A program made the translations under genes and the position numbers. Below are positions 1 through 9,447 of a stretch of 59,464 nt of DNA, one piece after another (position 1 is the stretch's first letter; each line of letters begins with the position of its first letter). Source of the DNA: Candidatus Palauibacter polyketidifaciens (lineage in GTDB: Bacteria; Gemmatimonadota; Gemmatimonadetes; Palauibacterales; Palauibacteraceae); the NCBI RefSeq assembly GCF_947581785.1, contig NZ_CANPVO010000045.1, forward strand, positions 1-59,464, in the 5' to 3' direction. The notes below the pieces were generated by a model. That model was not told the origin of the DNA. It made no database searches and worked only from the letters and a program-made list of their open reading frames with translations.

Positions 1-2312
1 AAGTTGCTGGTGCGGCCCCACATCTCCCACTCCGTCGCCGTGCGGATGTCGAAGAGATGGGCGTCCCGGCCGATGGCCTCGGTCAGCTCGACCATGGGCT
101 GGATGTCGTCGAGGATGAACGCGCCGCGCCCGTGCGTGCCGATGACGAGGTCGTTGTACTGGCGCTGGATCTTCACGCCCCGCACCGACACGCGCGGCAG
201 GTTGCCGCGGATGTCCACCCACGTGTCGCCACGGTCCCAGGACGCGAAAATGCCGCGCTCCATGCCGACGAAGAGCAGATCCGGGTTCGAGGGGTGCTGC
301 CGCACGACCTTCACGTAGTCGTCCTGCGGGAGCCCGGCGGAGATGTCGCGCCACGTCTGCCCGTAGTCGCGCGTCTCGTACAGGTGCGGGGTGAAGTCGT
401 CGAGGCGGTGGTTGTCGACGGCCATGTACGCGGTGCCGGCATCCGTGGGTGACGCCTCGATGTTGCCGATCCAGGTCTCGGCGGGCAGACCGGGCACGCG
501 GTCGCGGACGTTCGTCCACGTCGCGCCGCCGTCGCGCGTGATCTGCACGTTGCCGTCGTCGGTGCCGACCCAGATCACACCCGGCTCGAACTCGTCCTCG
601 GCGATGGTGAGGATCGTCGTGTGGAATTCCGCCGCGGTGTTGTCGAGGTAGATCTCGCCGCCCGAATCGAGCTGCTTCTCCGGGTCGTCGGTGGTGAGGT
701 CGGGGCTGATCACGTCCCACGAGTGGCCGTAGTCGTTGCTGCGGAAAACGACGTTGCCGCCCCAGTACACCGTCGCCGGGTCGTGCGGCGAGATGACGAT
801 CGGCGCGTCCCAGTTGAAACGGTACCTCGCCTGGTACATGCCCTGCCCCACCGAGCCGATCATGAGCGGCCACGGCTCGATCGACCGCATCTGCCCCGAG
901 TTCGTGTCCGTGATGCGGAAGTAACCGCCCTGCGCGTTCGAGTAGATCAGGTTCGGCTGACCCGGGACCGGCACGGTGTAGAAGCCGTCGCCGCCGGAGA
1001 CGGTGTAGAAATAGCCGGGCAGGATGCCACGGCGGTCGTTGAGCCGGCTCGGCCCGCACCAGTTGCCGTTGTCCTGCAGCCCGCCGCACACGTAGTACGG
1101 GTCGCGGTCGTCGACGAAGATGTGGTAGTACTGCGCGAGGCTGAAGTTGCGGAAGATGTGGAAGTTGGCGCCTCCGTCGTACGACACCTGCATGCCGCCG
1201 TCCGAGCCCGAGAGGATCCGCTCACCGTCTTCCGGGTCGATCCAGTACGCCTGGTGGTCGCCGTGCACGTCGTTGGCGATGCGCTCGAAGGTCCGGCCCC
1301 CGTCGGTCGATTTCGACAGTCCGCCCGAGAGCGTGTACAGCGTCTCGTGGTCGGACGGGTCGACGTAGACGTCGGAGTAGTAGAAGGGCCGGAAGTTGAG
1401 CTGGTTCCTGTTGTCGTTGACCATCTCCCAGGTCTCGCCGTGGTCGTCGGACATGAAGAGCGTGCCGGCGGTGGGGTATTCGGTGATCAGGTACACGATG
1501 TTCGGACGCGACTGCGCCACGCTGATGCCGATGCGGGCCATGGGCTCGTCCGGCGTGGTCGTGATCTTCTTCCACGAGATGCCGCCGTCGCGCGAGACGT
1601 AAAGCGCCGTCTCCCTGCCCCCGTCGTCGAAACGCCACGGCAGACGGCGGAAGGTCCACATGCCGGCGTAGACGTTGCGGGGGTTCGTCAGGTCGATGTC
1701 GATGTCCGAGCACCCGGTGTCCTCGTCGATGAACAGCACGTGGTCCCACGTCTGGCCGCCGTCGGTCGTGCGGAAGACGCCGCGCTCCCGGTTGGGGCCC
1801 CATTCGTGGCCCATCGCGCAGACCAGGGCGACATCGGGGTCGCGCGGGTCGACGACGATGCGCTTGATGCGTTCGCTGTCGTCGAGGCCGAGGTGGGTCC
1901 AGGTGGCGCCGCCGTCGGTCGAACGGTACACGCCGTCGCCGTACGAGACCGAGTTGCGCGGGTCGCCCTCGCCGGAGCCGAGCCAGACGACGTTGTGGTC
2001 GGAGGGAGCAAGCGTCAGCGCCCCGACCGAGTAGGTGTTCTCGTCGTCCCACTGATGCTCGAAGGTCACGCCGCCGTTGGTCGTCTTCCAGACGCCTCCG
2101 TTGGCCGCTCCGACCCAGAAGGTCCGCGGATCGCCCGGTACGCCGATGATGGCGGACACCCGTCCGCCCATGTTCACGGGACCGATGTGCCGCCACTCGA
2201 TGTCGCCCAGCGCAGCCGAGATGGCCGCAGGGCTTTGGGCCCGGGCCGGTGTGGCGGCGAGAAGAGCGAAGAGTGCGAGGGCGAGCGGGAATGCGCTGCG
2301 CGGCAACTTCAT
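1..2312 (-). CDS. Secreted VPS10/BNR-type beta-propeller protein (partial, C-terminus outside window)
   Basis: The frame is open from an ATG at 2312 to the window edge, giving about 770 residues with no stop. It begins with a Sec signal peptide (MKLPRS, then an Ala/Leu-rich core ending ARAQ). The body repeats the BNR/sialidase-type signature S/T-x-D-x-G-x-T-W many times (for example STDGGATWTHL, TTDGGQTWDHV, TRDGGATWTNV), together with GS/GT-x-DG strand motifs. This is the layout of the VPS10/sortilin-like WD40/YVTN/BNR proteins that are often around 1000 residues in Gemmatimonadota and Bacteroidota. They are exported or periplasmic and sometimes called glycosyl hydrolases, but a catalytic activity cannot be shown here. 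The family assignment is good; the substrate is unknown. A tRNA gene lies just upstream on the same strand. Confidence 0.9.
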   Translation of the reverse strand, partial: MKLPRSAFPLALALFALLAATPARAQSPAAISAALGDIEWRHIGPVNMGGRVSAIIGVPGDPRTFWVGAANGGVWKTTNGGVTFEHQWDDENTYSVGALTLAPSDHNVVWLGSGEGDPRNSVSYGDGVYRSTDGGATWTHLGLDDSERIKRIVVDPRDPDVALVCAMGHEWGPNRERGVFRTTDGGQTWDHVLFIDEDTGCSDIDIDLTNPRNVYAGMWTFRRLPWRFDDGGRETALYVSRDGGISWKKITTTPDEPMARIGISVAQSRPNIVYLITEYPTAGTLFMSDDHGETWEMVNDNRNQLNFRPFYYSDVYVDPSDHETLYTLSGGLSKSTDGGRTFERIANDVHGDHQAYWIDPEDGERILSGSDGGMQVSYDGGANFHIFRNFSLAQYYHIFVDDRDPYYVCGGLQDNGNWCGPSRLNDRRGILPGYFYTVSGGDGFYTVPVPGQPNLIYSNAQGGYFRITDTNSGQMRSIEPWPLMIGSVGQGMYQARYRFNWDAPIVISPHDPATVYWGGNVVFRSNDYGHSWDVISPDLTTDDPEKQLDSGGEIYLDNTAAEFHTTILTIAEDEFEPGVIWVGTDDGNVQITRDGGATWTNVRDRVPGLPAETWIGNIEASPTDAGTAYMAVDNHRLDDFTPHLYETRDYGQTWRDISAGLPQDDYVKVVRQHPSNPDLLFVGMERGIFASWDRGDTWVDIRGNLPRVSVRGVKIQRQYNDLVIGTHGRGAFILDDIQPMVELTEAIGRDAHLFDIRTATEWEMWGRTSN

Positions 2313-2372
2313 GAGAGTTCTCCCGGGATGGTTGGTGGAGGGCGGAGGGCCCTCCAGATCGCGCAAGTTCAA

Positions 2373-2447
2373 TGGGCGAAGAGGGATTCGAACCCCCGAC
2401 CTCCTGCTTGTAAGGCAGGCGCTCTGAACCGGCTGAGCTATTCGCCC
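2373..2447 (-). tRNA. tRNA-Val (anticodon UAC)
   Basis: The reverse complement folds as a full cloverleaf. The acceptor GGGCGAA pairs with TTCGCCC, followed by discriminator A. The D arm opens TAGCTC, the anticodon stem is CCTGC/GCAGG around loop CTTACAA (anticodon TAC, plus-strand 2410-2412), and the T arm carries GGTTCGAATCC. The 3' CCA is not encoded. It sits between a small membrane protein gene and the secreted propeller gene. Confidence 0.96.
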
Positions 2448-2517
2448 CGAATCGTGGCCATCCGCGCGGCGTTGCGGCGGGGCCTCCCCGGGCCGACTCC
2501 CGCTGGCCGAGCCGGCG

Positions 2518-2742
2518 CTAGCTGAGCCGACGCCAGCCGAGGATCAGGCCGGCGGGCAGGAACACCACATAGCCCAGGATGAGCAGGAGCGGCGCAGCCG
2601 TCACGGACCCCCGGTCGAGCAGCACGTACCCGGCGGCGATCGACGTGAGGCCGAGCGCGAACGCCACGTAGTTGGCCACTCCGAACTGGAGGCCCCGGGC
2701 GGGGGCGTCCCCACTCCTCCGGTCGCGTCTTCCCTGATTCAT
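2518..2742 (-). CDS. Small two-helix membrane protein
   Basis: A 74-residue protein with a short basic N-terminus (MNQGRRDRRSG) followed by two hydrophobic segments, about residues 23-42 and 48-67, and a basic end GWRRLS. The layout recalls small DUF3098-like inner-membrane proteins, but similarity is too weak to name it. It lies downstream of rluD with about 73 bp between them and upstream of tRNA-Val. Function unknown. It is considered real because of the strand, the clear membrane pattern and the lack of a competing ORF of better quality. Confidence 0.6.
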   Translation of the reverse strand: MNQGRRDRRSGDAPARGLQFGVANYVAFALGLTSIAAGYVLLDRGSVTAAPLLLILGYVVFLPAGLILGWRRLS

Positions 2743-2815
2743 GCGGGGACGCTAGACGTCCCTCCGACACGCGTCAACCACGATGGGCACGCGTTCCCGG
2801 CCCGCCGGGGGCAAC

Positions 2816-3808
2816 TCACGAACTCGCCCGGGCCCATTCCGAGGCCTCCAGGAGCGGCGAGGGGAGCGGCGAGGCGAAGGACAGCGCCTCGCCGGTCCCG
2901 GGGTGCTCGAACGCGAGGTGCGCGGCGTGCAGGAAGAGTCGCCCGGCCCGGCGCCGGAACTCTCCGGCCCAGCGGCCGCCCGCGCCGCCGAAGCCGCGTT
3001 CCCGGTTCGGTCCGTAGATCGGGTCGCCGACGACCGGGTGTCCGAGCGATCCGAGGTGCACCCGAATCTGGTGCGTCCTCCCCGTAGCGAGCCGCACGGC
3101 GAGCAACTCCGCGGCGTTCCACCGCTCCAGGCGCTTGAAGTGCGTCACCGCGGGCCGTCCGGTCTCGCGCACGGCCATCCGCTTCCGGGCGCGCGGATCG
3201 CGCCCGATCGGGCGATCGACCGTGAACCGCTCCTCGTCGAGGTGTCCCCAGGCCGCGGCGACGTACCCGCGCTCGACCTCGCGGCGCCCGAGTGCGGCGG
3301 ACAGCGCCCGATGCGCCTCGTCCCGGCGCGCGACGAGCATGAGCCCGCTCGTGTCCTTGTCCAGCCGGTGAACGATCCCGGGCCGGCGGTCCCCGCCGAT
3401 GCTCGACAGCCCGCCGAGGTGAAAGAGGAGGGCGTTCACAAGCGTGCCGCCCGGATGGCCGGGCGCGGGGTGGACGACGAGTCCTGCCGGCTTCTCGACC
3501 ACCGCGAGGTCGTCGTCCGCGTATCGGATCTCGACGGGGATGTCCTCGGGCTCCAGCCGGGTCGCAACCGGGGGCGGCAGTTCGACCTCGATCCGATCTC
3601 CCGCCCGCGGCCGGTATCGCTTCCTCGGGACCTGTCCACCGACGGTCACCCGGCCGTCGGAGATGAGTTGCACGACTCGGGCCCGGCTCAGCGAGAGACG
3701 TTCGGCCAGCAGGCGGTCGATCCGGTCGGCGGCCGCGTCCTCGCTCTCGCCGATCTCGATGAGCCGCGGCCCGCCCGCACCCGCCGCATCGGATTCGGGT
3801 GGACTCAC
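2816..3808 (-). CDS. rluD: RluA-family 23S rRNA pseudouridine synthase (RluD-like)
   Basis: A 330-residue protein. An N-terminal S4 RNA-binding domain (about residues 28-90, LSLSRARVVQLISDGRVTVG) is followed by the pseudouridine synthase fold with the catalytic motif HRLDKDTSGLMLVAR, where Asp is the nucleophile. Later motifs RTHQIRVHLGSLGHPVVGDP and LFLHAAHLAFEHP are typical of RluA/RluC/RluD enzymes, which isomerise uridines in rRNA. Start is a GTG one base after the lspA stop. The lspA-rluD pair is a widespread gene order (as in lspA-ylyB of Firmicutes), supporting translational coupling. The exact rRNA target (RluD or RluC type) is not decided. Confidence 0.93.
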   Translation of the reverse strand: MSPPESDAAGAGGPRLIEIGESEDAAADRIDRLLAERLSLSRARVVQLISDGRVTVGGQVPRKRYRPRAGDRIEVELPPPVATRLEPEDIPVEIRYADDDLAVVEKPAGLVVHPAPGHPGGTLVNALLFHLGGLSSIGGDRRPGIVHRLDKDTSGLMLVARRDEAHRALSAALGRREVERGYVAAAWGHLDEERFTVDRPIGRDPRARKRMAVRETGRPAVTHFKRLERWNAAELLAVRLATGRTHQIRVHLGSLGHPVVGDPIYGPNRERGFGGAGGRWAGEFRRRAGRLFLHAAHLAFEHPGTGEALSFASPLPSPLLEASEWARASS

Positions 3809-3809
3809 T

Positions 3810-4349
3810 TCACTCGGGGGTCGCCTCCGCCGCCGCAGCCGCTACCTCCCTCTCGCGCCGGCCCTCAAGCCAGAACGAGATCAGCAGCAGCACCGCGCCG
3901 ACCGTCACGGCGGAATCCGCGATGTTGAAGATGGGGAAGCGGCTCGCACCGATGCCGAAATCGAGGAAGTCCACGACGCCGGCTTCCAGCCGGATGCGAT
4001 CCCAGATGTTGCCGAGCGCGCCGGCGGATACGAGCGAGATGGCGAGGATGCGAAGTCGATCCGACGACGGGGTGCCGCGGTAGATGACGCCGAGCACGCC
4101 GAGCGCGATCAGGGAGAGGATGAGAAAGAAGATCCGCGAATGTTCGCCGATGTCGAGCCCGAAAGCGGCGCCGCGGTTGTGCGTGTAGGTGAAGCGGAAG
4201 AAGTCGCCGATCACGGGTGTTCGCTCGTACAGCTCGAACGTGTTCATGACCCACGCCTTGGTCACGATGTCCAGCGCGAGGATAACGACGATCGGAACGA
4301 GCGTCAGCCAGAGGCGGACCTGGTGATCGCGTCCGGAAGCTTCAGCCAC
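3810..4349 (-). CDS. lspA: Lipoprotein signal peptidase (signal peptidase II)
   Basis: A 179-residue inner-membrane aspartyl protease that removes signal peptides from prolipoproteins. Four hydrophobic segments are visible. Conserved blocks are FTYTHNRGAAFG, GALGNIWDR, VVDFLDF (first catalytic Asp) and FNIADSAVTVG (second catalytic Asp). Start is GTG, overlapping the dksA-like gene by 8 bp; the stop is one base before the rluD start, so dksA-lspA-rluD are probably co-translated. A likely substrate, a SPOR-domain lipoprotein, is encoded at 55317-56900. Confidence 0.95.
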   Translation of the reverse strand: MAEASGRDHQVRLWLTLVPIVVILALDIVTKAWVMNTFELYERTPVIGDFFRFTYTHNRGAAFGLDIGEHSRIFFLILSLIALGVLGVIYRGTPSSDRLRILAISLVSAGALGNIWDRIRLEAGVVDFLDFGIGASRFPIFNIADSAVTVGAVLLLISFWLEGRREREVAAAAAEATPE

Positions 4350-4728
4350 CCGTCTCCTCCTTCTCCTTGCACCTGATGCAGAGCCGCGCGTGCGGGAGGG
4401 CGTCGAGCCGCTCGAAGCTGATCTCCTCGTCGCAGTCCTCGCACCTTCCGAATTGCTCCGGGTTCCGATAGAGCCGCCTCAGCGCCTCGTCGATGTGGTA
4501 GAGCAGCCGACCCTCCTTGCTCGCGAACAGGAACGCCTTCTCGCGCTCCATGGCGTCCGTCCCCTGGTCCGCCATATGGAAGCTGTAGGCGGCCAGGTCG
4601 CTGTCCGCCCCCTGAAGGGAACTCGTGAACGAGTCGTCGTACTGACCGAGCTCCCGCGTCGCGCGCGACCGGGCCGCCAGCAGTCTCTTCTCGATGTGTT
4701 TCCGTTGTTCCGCGTTCATCCTTCTCAA
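4342..4728 (-). CDS. TraR/DksA-family zinc-finger protein
   Basis: A 128-residue protein with an N-terminal helical part and a C-terminal four-Cys zinc finger (CEDCDEEISFER then LCIRCKEKEE), the arrangement of DksA/TraR proteins. Family members bind RNA polymerase through the secondary channel, but many short homologues of this type remain uncharacterised. A TTG start at 4728 overlaps the ileS stop as TTGA; an ATG three codons later (4719) is the alternative. The coiled-coil tip usually carries an Asp-rich DxxDxA motif; here GADSDLAAYSFHMADQGTD is comparable. Placement between ileS and lspA is also common in other phyla. Confidence 0.88.
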   Translation of the reverse strand: MRRMNAEQRKHIEKRLLAARSRATRELGQYDDSFTSSLQGADSDLAAYSFHMADQGTDAMEREKAFLFASKEGRLLYHIDEALRRLYRNPEQFGRCEDCDEEISFERLDALPHARLCIRCKEKEETGG

Positions 4729-7700
4729 GCGCGTTCGTCGACTCCGCCGATTCCGATGCGGACCTCGACGTCGTCGATCTTCACCACGGCCGTACTCAGG
4801 CCTCCCCGGGGGACCGACCCCGTCTGTACTTCTACGGCCAGCGTCTCGCCGGCGACGTAGTCCGCGTGCTTCGACACCGCCTGTTCCAGATCCTGCGGAC
4901 CCGCCACGCCGAGGCGGATGCGGTCGGCGACCTCGAGCCCCGCATCGCGCCGCAACCGCTGGACGCGGTTCACGATCTCCCGCGCGTAACCTTCGCCGCG
5001 CAGCGCATCATCGATGTCGGTATCCAAGGCCGCGAGGTAACCGCCTCCCGTCGCCACGGCGAGATCGGTGAGCGTCTCCTCGTGAATCACGAGGTCTTCG
5101 GGCGTCACCCGAACCCGTTCGCCTCCGATCTCGACGTCGAGCGGCTCCCCGTCCCTGAGCCTCCTCAGGGCCACCGCATCCAGATCCGCGATCCCGGCCG
5201 CGACGGCCGGCGTGCGCGCCCCGTGTTTCGGACCCAGCGCACCGAACCGCGGCTTCGCGTATAGCCGGGTAAGATCTTCGCTGTCCCCCAGCGACACAAC
5301 CATTTTCACGTTGAGTTCTTCCATCGCAAGCGCAGCCATCGGGTCCGCGAGCGCCCGTCCCTCCGGCAGAACCGCGTGAAGCGTGCGCAGCGGCTGCCGA
5401 ATCCGCACCCCCGCCTTTTCCCGGGCGGCGCGGCCCAGCGCCACCAGGCGCCGGACGTCGTCCATCGCCTGCTCGAGCTCCGGCTCCGAATGCCCTTCCG
5501 GCTCCGGGAAATCCGCCAGGTGGACGGACGCTTCGTCTGTGAGCGCCCGGTACAGCCAATCGGACATGAACGGGGCGTACGGGGCGAGCAGCCGCGCGGT
5601 CGTGGCGAGACATTCGTGGAGCGTCGCGAAGGCGTCGGCGCTCGCGGCCGCGGTCCCCGGTTGCGTCGCCCAGAAGCGGTCGCGGCTCCGGCGCACGTAC
5701 CAGTTCGACACGTCGTCGAGCACGAACTCCTGGATGGCGCGCGCCCCGGCCGTGAGATCGAACGCCTCCAGCGCTTCCCCCACGAGCCGCACGACCCGGT
5801 CCAGGCGGGCGAGCACCCAGCGGTCGAGGTCGCTTCGGTCGGAGACGGGAGCCGCGGAGGACGCGGTGTGGGACCACCCCTCCTCGTTCGCGTAGAGGGC
5901 GAAGAAGCGGTACGTGTGACGGAGTGTGGCGAACAGCTTGCGGTCGGTCTCGCGGAGCGCCGACGGATCCCACCGCTTCGGCACCCAGGGGTTGGACCCC
6001 GAGAGGAAGTAGAAACGCGTGACATCGGCCCCGTACGTGTCGAGCGCGTCGCGCGGATCCACCGCGTTGCCCCGCGACTTCGACATCTTCCGTCCCTTTG
6101 CATCGAGCACCTGGTCGTTGACGACGACGGCCCGGAACGGTGCGCGGTCGAAGAGAATGGTGGACAGCGCGAGGAGCGAGTAGAACCAGCCGCGCGTCTG
6201 GTCGACGCCCTCGGCGATGTAGTCGGCCGGGAAGTAGCGCTCGAAGGTGTCCCGGTTCTCGAACGGATAGTGCCACTGGGCGTAGGGCATGGAGCCGGAG
6301 TCGAACCACGCATCGGCGACTTCCGGGACGCGCCGCATCGTGCCGCCGCATGCGTCGACGGGACAGCACCACTCGTATCCGTCGATCCCCGGCCGGTGAG
6401 GATCGAAGTCCTCGGGGAGGCCGCCGACGCGGCGCCCCAGTTCCGCGAAGGATCCGAGCACCTCCCGGTGTTCGTCGCAGTCGGAGCAGAGCCAGATGGG
6501 AAGGGGGGTTCCCCAGTACCGCTCGCGCGAGAGCGCCCAGTCGATGTTGTTCTGCAGCCACTCGCCCATGCGGCCGGATCCCGTCTCGGGCGGATGCCAG
6601 TCAATGGACGCATTATGCTCGAGCAGGCGCGACTTCACGGCGGTCGTCCGGATGTACCACGAATCGCGCGCCATGTAGAGAAGCGCGCTGTCGCAGCGCC
6701 AGCAGTGGGGATAGCTGTGCTCGTACATCTCGCGCAGATACAGCTGGTCGTGCGCGACGGCCCAGTCGCGGAGCGCGCGTTCGGTCTCTCCATCTTTCAC
6801 GTGCATCCCGGCAAGTCCGCCCGGCACGGTGTCGAGGAAGCGCCCGTCCCCGCCGACCGTGTGCTGCATCGGCAGTCCCGCCGCCTCGCCCAGCCGGAAG
6901 TCGTCTTCCCCGTACATCACCGCCGTGTGGACGACGCCCGTCCCGTCGTCGACCGTGACAAAATCCGCCTCCAGCACCGTCCATGCCGTATCGGAGCCGG
7001 CGCCGTCCACCGCGTTCGGGAAGAGCGGGCGGTAGCGCCGCCCGGCGAGTTCACCGCCGCGCACCTCCCCGACGATCTCATAGGGGTGCCGCAGCACCTC
7101 GGCGACGCGGTCGCGGGCCAGGATGAGCACCTCTCCCGGCGAAGCCCCGCCGGGCCCGTCGTGCGCCCGTGCGGGGGTCGTGCCGCCGTCCGCACCCTCG
7201 GGCAGGACGCGTACGCGGGCATAGGGGATGTCGGGCCCCACCGCGAGGCCGAGGTTGCCCGGAAGCGTCCAGGGGGTCGTGGTCCAGCTCAGGATCCGCG
7301 CGCCGTCCGGGTCGTCGACGAGATGGAACTTCATGTAGACCGCGGGCTCGGTCACGTCGCGGTAGCCCTGGGCCACCTCGTGGCTCGAGAGGCCGGTGCC
7401 GCAGCGCGGACACGTCGGGATGACGCGGTATCCCCTGTACAGCAGGCCCCGCTTCTCGATCTCCGAGAGCGCCCACCAGCCCGACTCGATGAACTCGTTC
7501 GAGTACGTGACGTACGGGTCGCCGTAGTCCAGCCAGTAGCCGATGTCCCGGGACAGCCGCTCCCAGGCGTCCTGGTAGCGGAACACGTTGTTCCGGCAGT
7601 TGTCGTTGAACTTCCGGATTCCGTAACGCTCGATGTCCGGCTTGCCGGAGATGCCGAGCGAGCGCTCGACCTCGAGTTCCACCGGCAGTCCGTGGGTGTC

Positions 7701-7952
7701 CCAGCCCGCTTTCCGCGGCACGTGATGGCCGGACATGGTGCGGTATCGCGCCACCGCATCCTTGATCGTGCGGGCAAGGATGTGATGGACGCCGGGCGCG
7801 GCGTTCGCGGTCGGCGGTCCCTCGTAGAACACGAAATCCGGCGCAGCCGACCGGGCCGCGAGGCTGCGCTCGAAGGTCTTCTCTTCCTCCCAGCTTTCGA
7901 GGACTTCGGCTTCGAGCCCGCGTGCGGACTCCGGTATCGGCCGGTAGGCCAT
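4725..7952 (-). CDS. ileS: Isoleucyl-tRNA synthetase
   Basis: A 1075-residue class I aminoacyl-tRNA synthetase that charges tRNA-Ile. The HIGH-type motif appears as GVHH (residues 54-57) inside GPPTANAAPGVHHILAR, and the KMSKS loop as KMSKSRGN near residue 621. Between them lies the CP1 editing domain. The length, GVHH variant and C-terminal region match the longer, eukaryote-like IleS2 type, which in many bacteria is associated with mupirocin tolerance (family knowledge, not tested here). Downstream it overlaps the DksA-like gene by 4 bp. Upstream, 78 bp separate it from divIVA; I see no T-box. Confidence 0.97.
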   Translation of the reverse strand: MAYRPIPESARGLEAEVLESWEEEKTFERSLAARSAAPDFVFYEGPPTANAAPGVHHILARTIKDAVARYRTMSGHHVPRKAGWDTHGLPVELEVERSLGISGKPDIERYGIRKFNDNCRNNVFRYQDAWERLSRDIGYWLDYGDPYVTYSNEFIESGWWALSEIEKRGLLYRGYRVIPTCPRCGTGLSSHEVAQGYRDVTEPAVYMKFHLVDDPDGARILSWTTTPWTLPGNLGLAVGPDIPYARVRVLPEGADGGTTPARAHDGPGGASPGEVLILARDRVAEVLRHPYEIVGEVRGGELAGRRYRPLFPNAVDGAGSDTAWTVLEADFVTVDDGTGVVHTAVMYGEDDFRLGEAAGLPMQHTVGGDGRFLDTVPGGLAGMHVKDGETERALRDWAVAHDQLYLREMYEHSYPHCWRCDSALLYMARDSWYIRTTAVKSRLLEHNASIDWHPPETGSGRMGEWLQNNIDWALSRERYWGTPLPIWLCSDCDEHREVLGSFAELGRRVGGLPEDFDPHRPGIDGYEWCCPVDACGGTMRRVPEVADAWFDSGSMPYAQWHYPFENRDTFERYFPADYIAEGVDQTRGWFYSLLALSTILFDRAPFRAVVVNDQVLDAKGRKMSKSRGNAVDPRDALDTYGADVTRFYFLSGSNPWVPKRWDPSALRETDRKLFATLRHTYRFFALYANEEGWSHTASSAAPVSDRSDLDRWVLARLDRVVRLVGEALEAFDLTAGARAIQEFVLDDVSNWYVRRSRDRFWATQPGTAAASADAFATLHECLATTARLLAPYAPFMSDWLYRALTDEASVHLADFPEPEGHSEPELEQAMDDVRRLVALGRAAREKAGVRIRQPLRTLHAVLPEGRALADPMAALAMEELNVKMVVSLGDSEDLTRLYAKPRFGALGPKHGARTPAVAAGIADLDAVALRRLRDGEPLDVEIGGERVRVTPEDLVIHEETLTDLAVATGGGYLAALDTDIDDALRGEGYAREIVNRVQRLRRDAGLEVADRIRLGVAGPQDLEQAVSKHADYVAGETLAVEVQTGSVPRGGLSTAVVKIDDVEVRIGIGGVDERA

Positions 7953-8030
7953 GGAGGTGCTCCGTCTGGTTATCTCTCGATGGTCGACGCAGTCGTCGGA
8001 ACGGCGGGCGTGCGCAGCGGGGTGCTGCGG

Positions 8031-8678
8031 TCAGGTCGACGCGGCGCCCGAACCGCCGGCGTCGACCCGGCTAATCGATGGAAGCGGGGCCTCGGTATCG
8101 GACTCCGGAGCCATGGGCTCGGCCGCGATGGGCTCGGCGGCGGCAACCTCGGGTGCCCCGTCTCCGCTCGCTCTCCGGAGCCGCTCGATGAACCGGTCGA
8201 GATCGCCGGCTCCGTCCCCGAACCGTTCATCCTCGAAGTCGAGGTATTCGTCGAAGCGCTCGAACAGTTTCCGCAGCGCGGCGAGGAAGCGGCCCCGGGT
8301 CGCCTTCAGGTCTTCGACCTTGTCGTGGCAGAGGCGGACGGCCCGCTCCGCGTCGGCGAGCACGGCGCCCGCGCGCATCTCGGCCTCGCGGAGCCGCACG
8401 GCCGCGTCGCGCTCGGACTGCAGGCGGGCCTCCTCGCGCAGCTCCTGAGCGGCCAGGAGCGCTTCGTTGAGGGCCTTCTCGCGAGCCCTGTAGCTCTCCA
8501 ACTGGTGTTTCTGCTGCTCGATCCGATCGCTGAGCACGACGTGCTCGCGCACGTGGCGTTCGAGGCAATCCGCCACGACCGCGAGGAACGCATCGACCTG
8601 CTGTGCGTCGTACCCGCGCACCGAACGCCTGAAGTCGTCCTTCTTCTTGCGGACGTCAAGCGGTGTCAGATCGATCAT
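8031..8678 (-). CDS. DivIVA-domain coiled-coil protein
   Basis: A 215-residue protein starting MIDLTPLDVRKKKDDFRRS. This matches the DivIVA/GpsB N-terminal lipid-binding domain, followed by GYDAQQVDAFLAVVADCLE and a long Glu/Arg/Ala-rich coiled coil to about residue 175. The C-terminus is acidic and Ser/Glu-rich. DivIVA proteins mark curved membrane at poles and septa. Its 4-bp overlap with yggS (ATGA) mirrors the yggS-...-divIVA neighbourhood near division genes in Firmicutes and Actinobacteria. A role in polarity or division is an inference from the family. Confidence 0.88.
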   Translation of the reverse strand: MIDLTPLDVRKKKDDFRRSVRGYDAQQVDAFLAVVADCLERHVREHVVLSDRIEQQKHQLESYRAREKALNEALLAAQELREEARLQSERDAAVRLREAEMRAGAVLADAERAVRLCHDKVEDLKATRGRFLAALRKLFERFDEYLDFEDERFGDGAGDLDRFIERLRRASGDGAPEVAAAEPIAAEPMAPESDTEAPLPSISRVDAGGSGAAST

Positions 8679-9373
8679 CTCTCCCCCAGTAGCACCGTGC
8701 CGAGTCGCACCCGCGTGCTCCCCTCCTCGATCGCGATCTCGAAATCGTTGCTCATCCCCATCGAGAGCGCCCTGCCCTCAAAATCCGGAATCTCCGCGCG
8801 ACAGCGTTTCAGCAGCCGCGCCGCGCCGCGAAACGCGGGCCGGACCTCCGCCTCGTCCGCCGTAAACGGCGCCATCGTCATCAGCCCGGCCACCCGCAGA
8901 CCGGGCAGTTCACAGATCTCGGCCACGGCGTCCAGCACCACGTCCGGGTTCAGGCCGGCCTTCGCCGCCTCCCCCGACGTGTTCACCTGCACGAGCACCT
9001 CGACCGGTTCGCGCCGTTCCTCTTCGACGATCCGGTTCAACGTGCCCGCGAGCCGCACGCTGTCCACCGACTCGACGACATCGAACAGCCGGACCGCGCG
9101 CCGCGCCTTGTTGCGCTGCAGCCGACCGATCAGGTGCCACGCGACGCCGGGCGTCGGCCCCAGTTCCAACCGCTTGGCTTCGGCTTCCGGCACCCGGTTT
9201 TCGCCGATCCGGCCCACGCCGAGCGCCTTCACGATCTCGATTCCCCCTGCGGGATGTCCCTTCGTCACGGGGAGGATCTCGACGTCGCTCGCGCGCCGTC
9301 CTGCCCGCCTCGCCGCAGCCTCGATGCGCTCCGTCACCTCGGCCAGCCGGGCCTCGACCTGATCTTTCGTCAC
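8675..9373 (-). CDS. YggS/PROSC-family PLP-binding protein
   Basis: About 232 residues, a TIM-barrel PLP-binding protein (PLPBP/YggS). The lysine-bearing strand is EILPVTKGHPAGGIEIV, followed by IGENRVPEAEAK and WHLIGRLQRNKAR. The C-terminal phosphate-binding part reads LSMGMSNDFEIAIEEGSTRVRLGT. Family members bind PLP without known catalysis and affect B6 and amino-acid homeostasis. The start chosen is the GTG at 9373 (VTKDQVEARL); the longer 9436 ATG adds a low-quality Arg/Pro-rich leader. It overlaps divIVA by 4 bp. Confidence 0.9.
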   Translation of the reverse strand: MTKDQVEARLAEVTERIEAAARRAGRRASDVEILPVTKGHPAGGIEIVKALGVGRIGENRVPEAEAKRLELGPTPGVAWHLIGRLQRNKARRAVRLFDVVESVDSVRLAGTLNRIVEEERREPVEVLVQVNTSGEAAKAGLNPDVVLDAVAEICELPGLRVAGLMTMAPFTADEAEVRPAFRGAARLLKRCRAEIPDFEGRALSMGMSNDFEIAIEEGSTRVRLGTVLLGER

Positions 9374-9447
9374 GCGGCACAGTTTACGGGGCCGCGCCCG
9401 GCGATGCGAGCCATCTACCGGGGGTCCGGGCGGCACCCGGCGGACCG

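Noticed and set aside
621..2525. 634-codon plus-strand ORF
   Set aside because: It is the antisense shadow of the secreted propeller gene and tRNA; composition is Val/Arg/Asp-rich with no domain, while the minus frame shows clear BNR repeats.
5376..9362. 1328-codon plus-strand ORF across ileS-divIVA-yggS
   Set aside because: Long antisense frame caused by high GC. Low-complexity Arg/Val/Pro sequence, no motifs; the three minus-strand genes are well supported.
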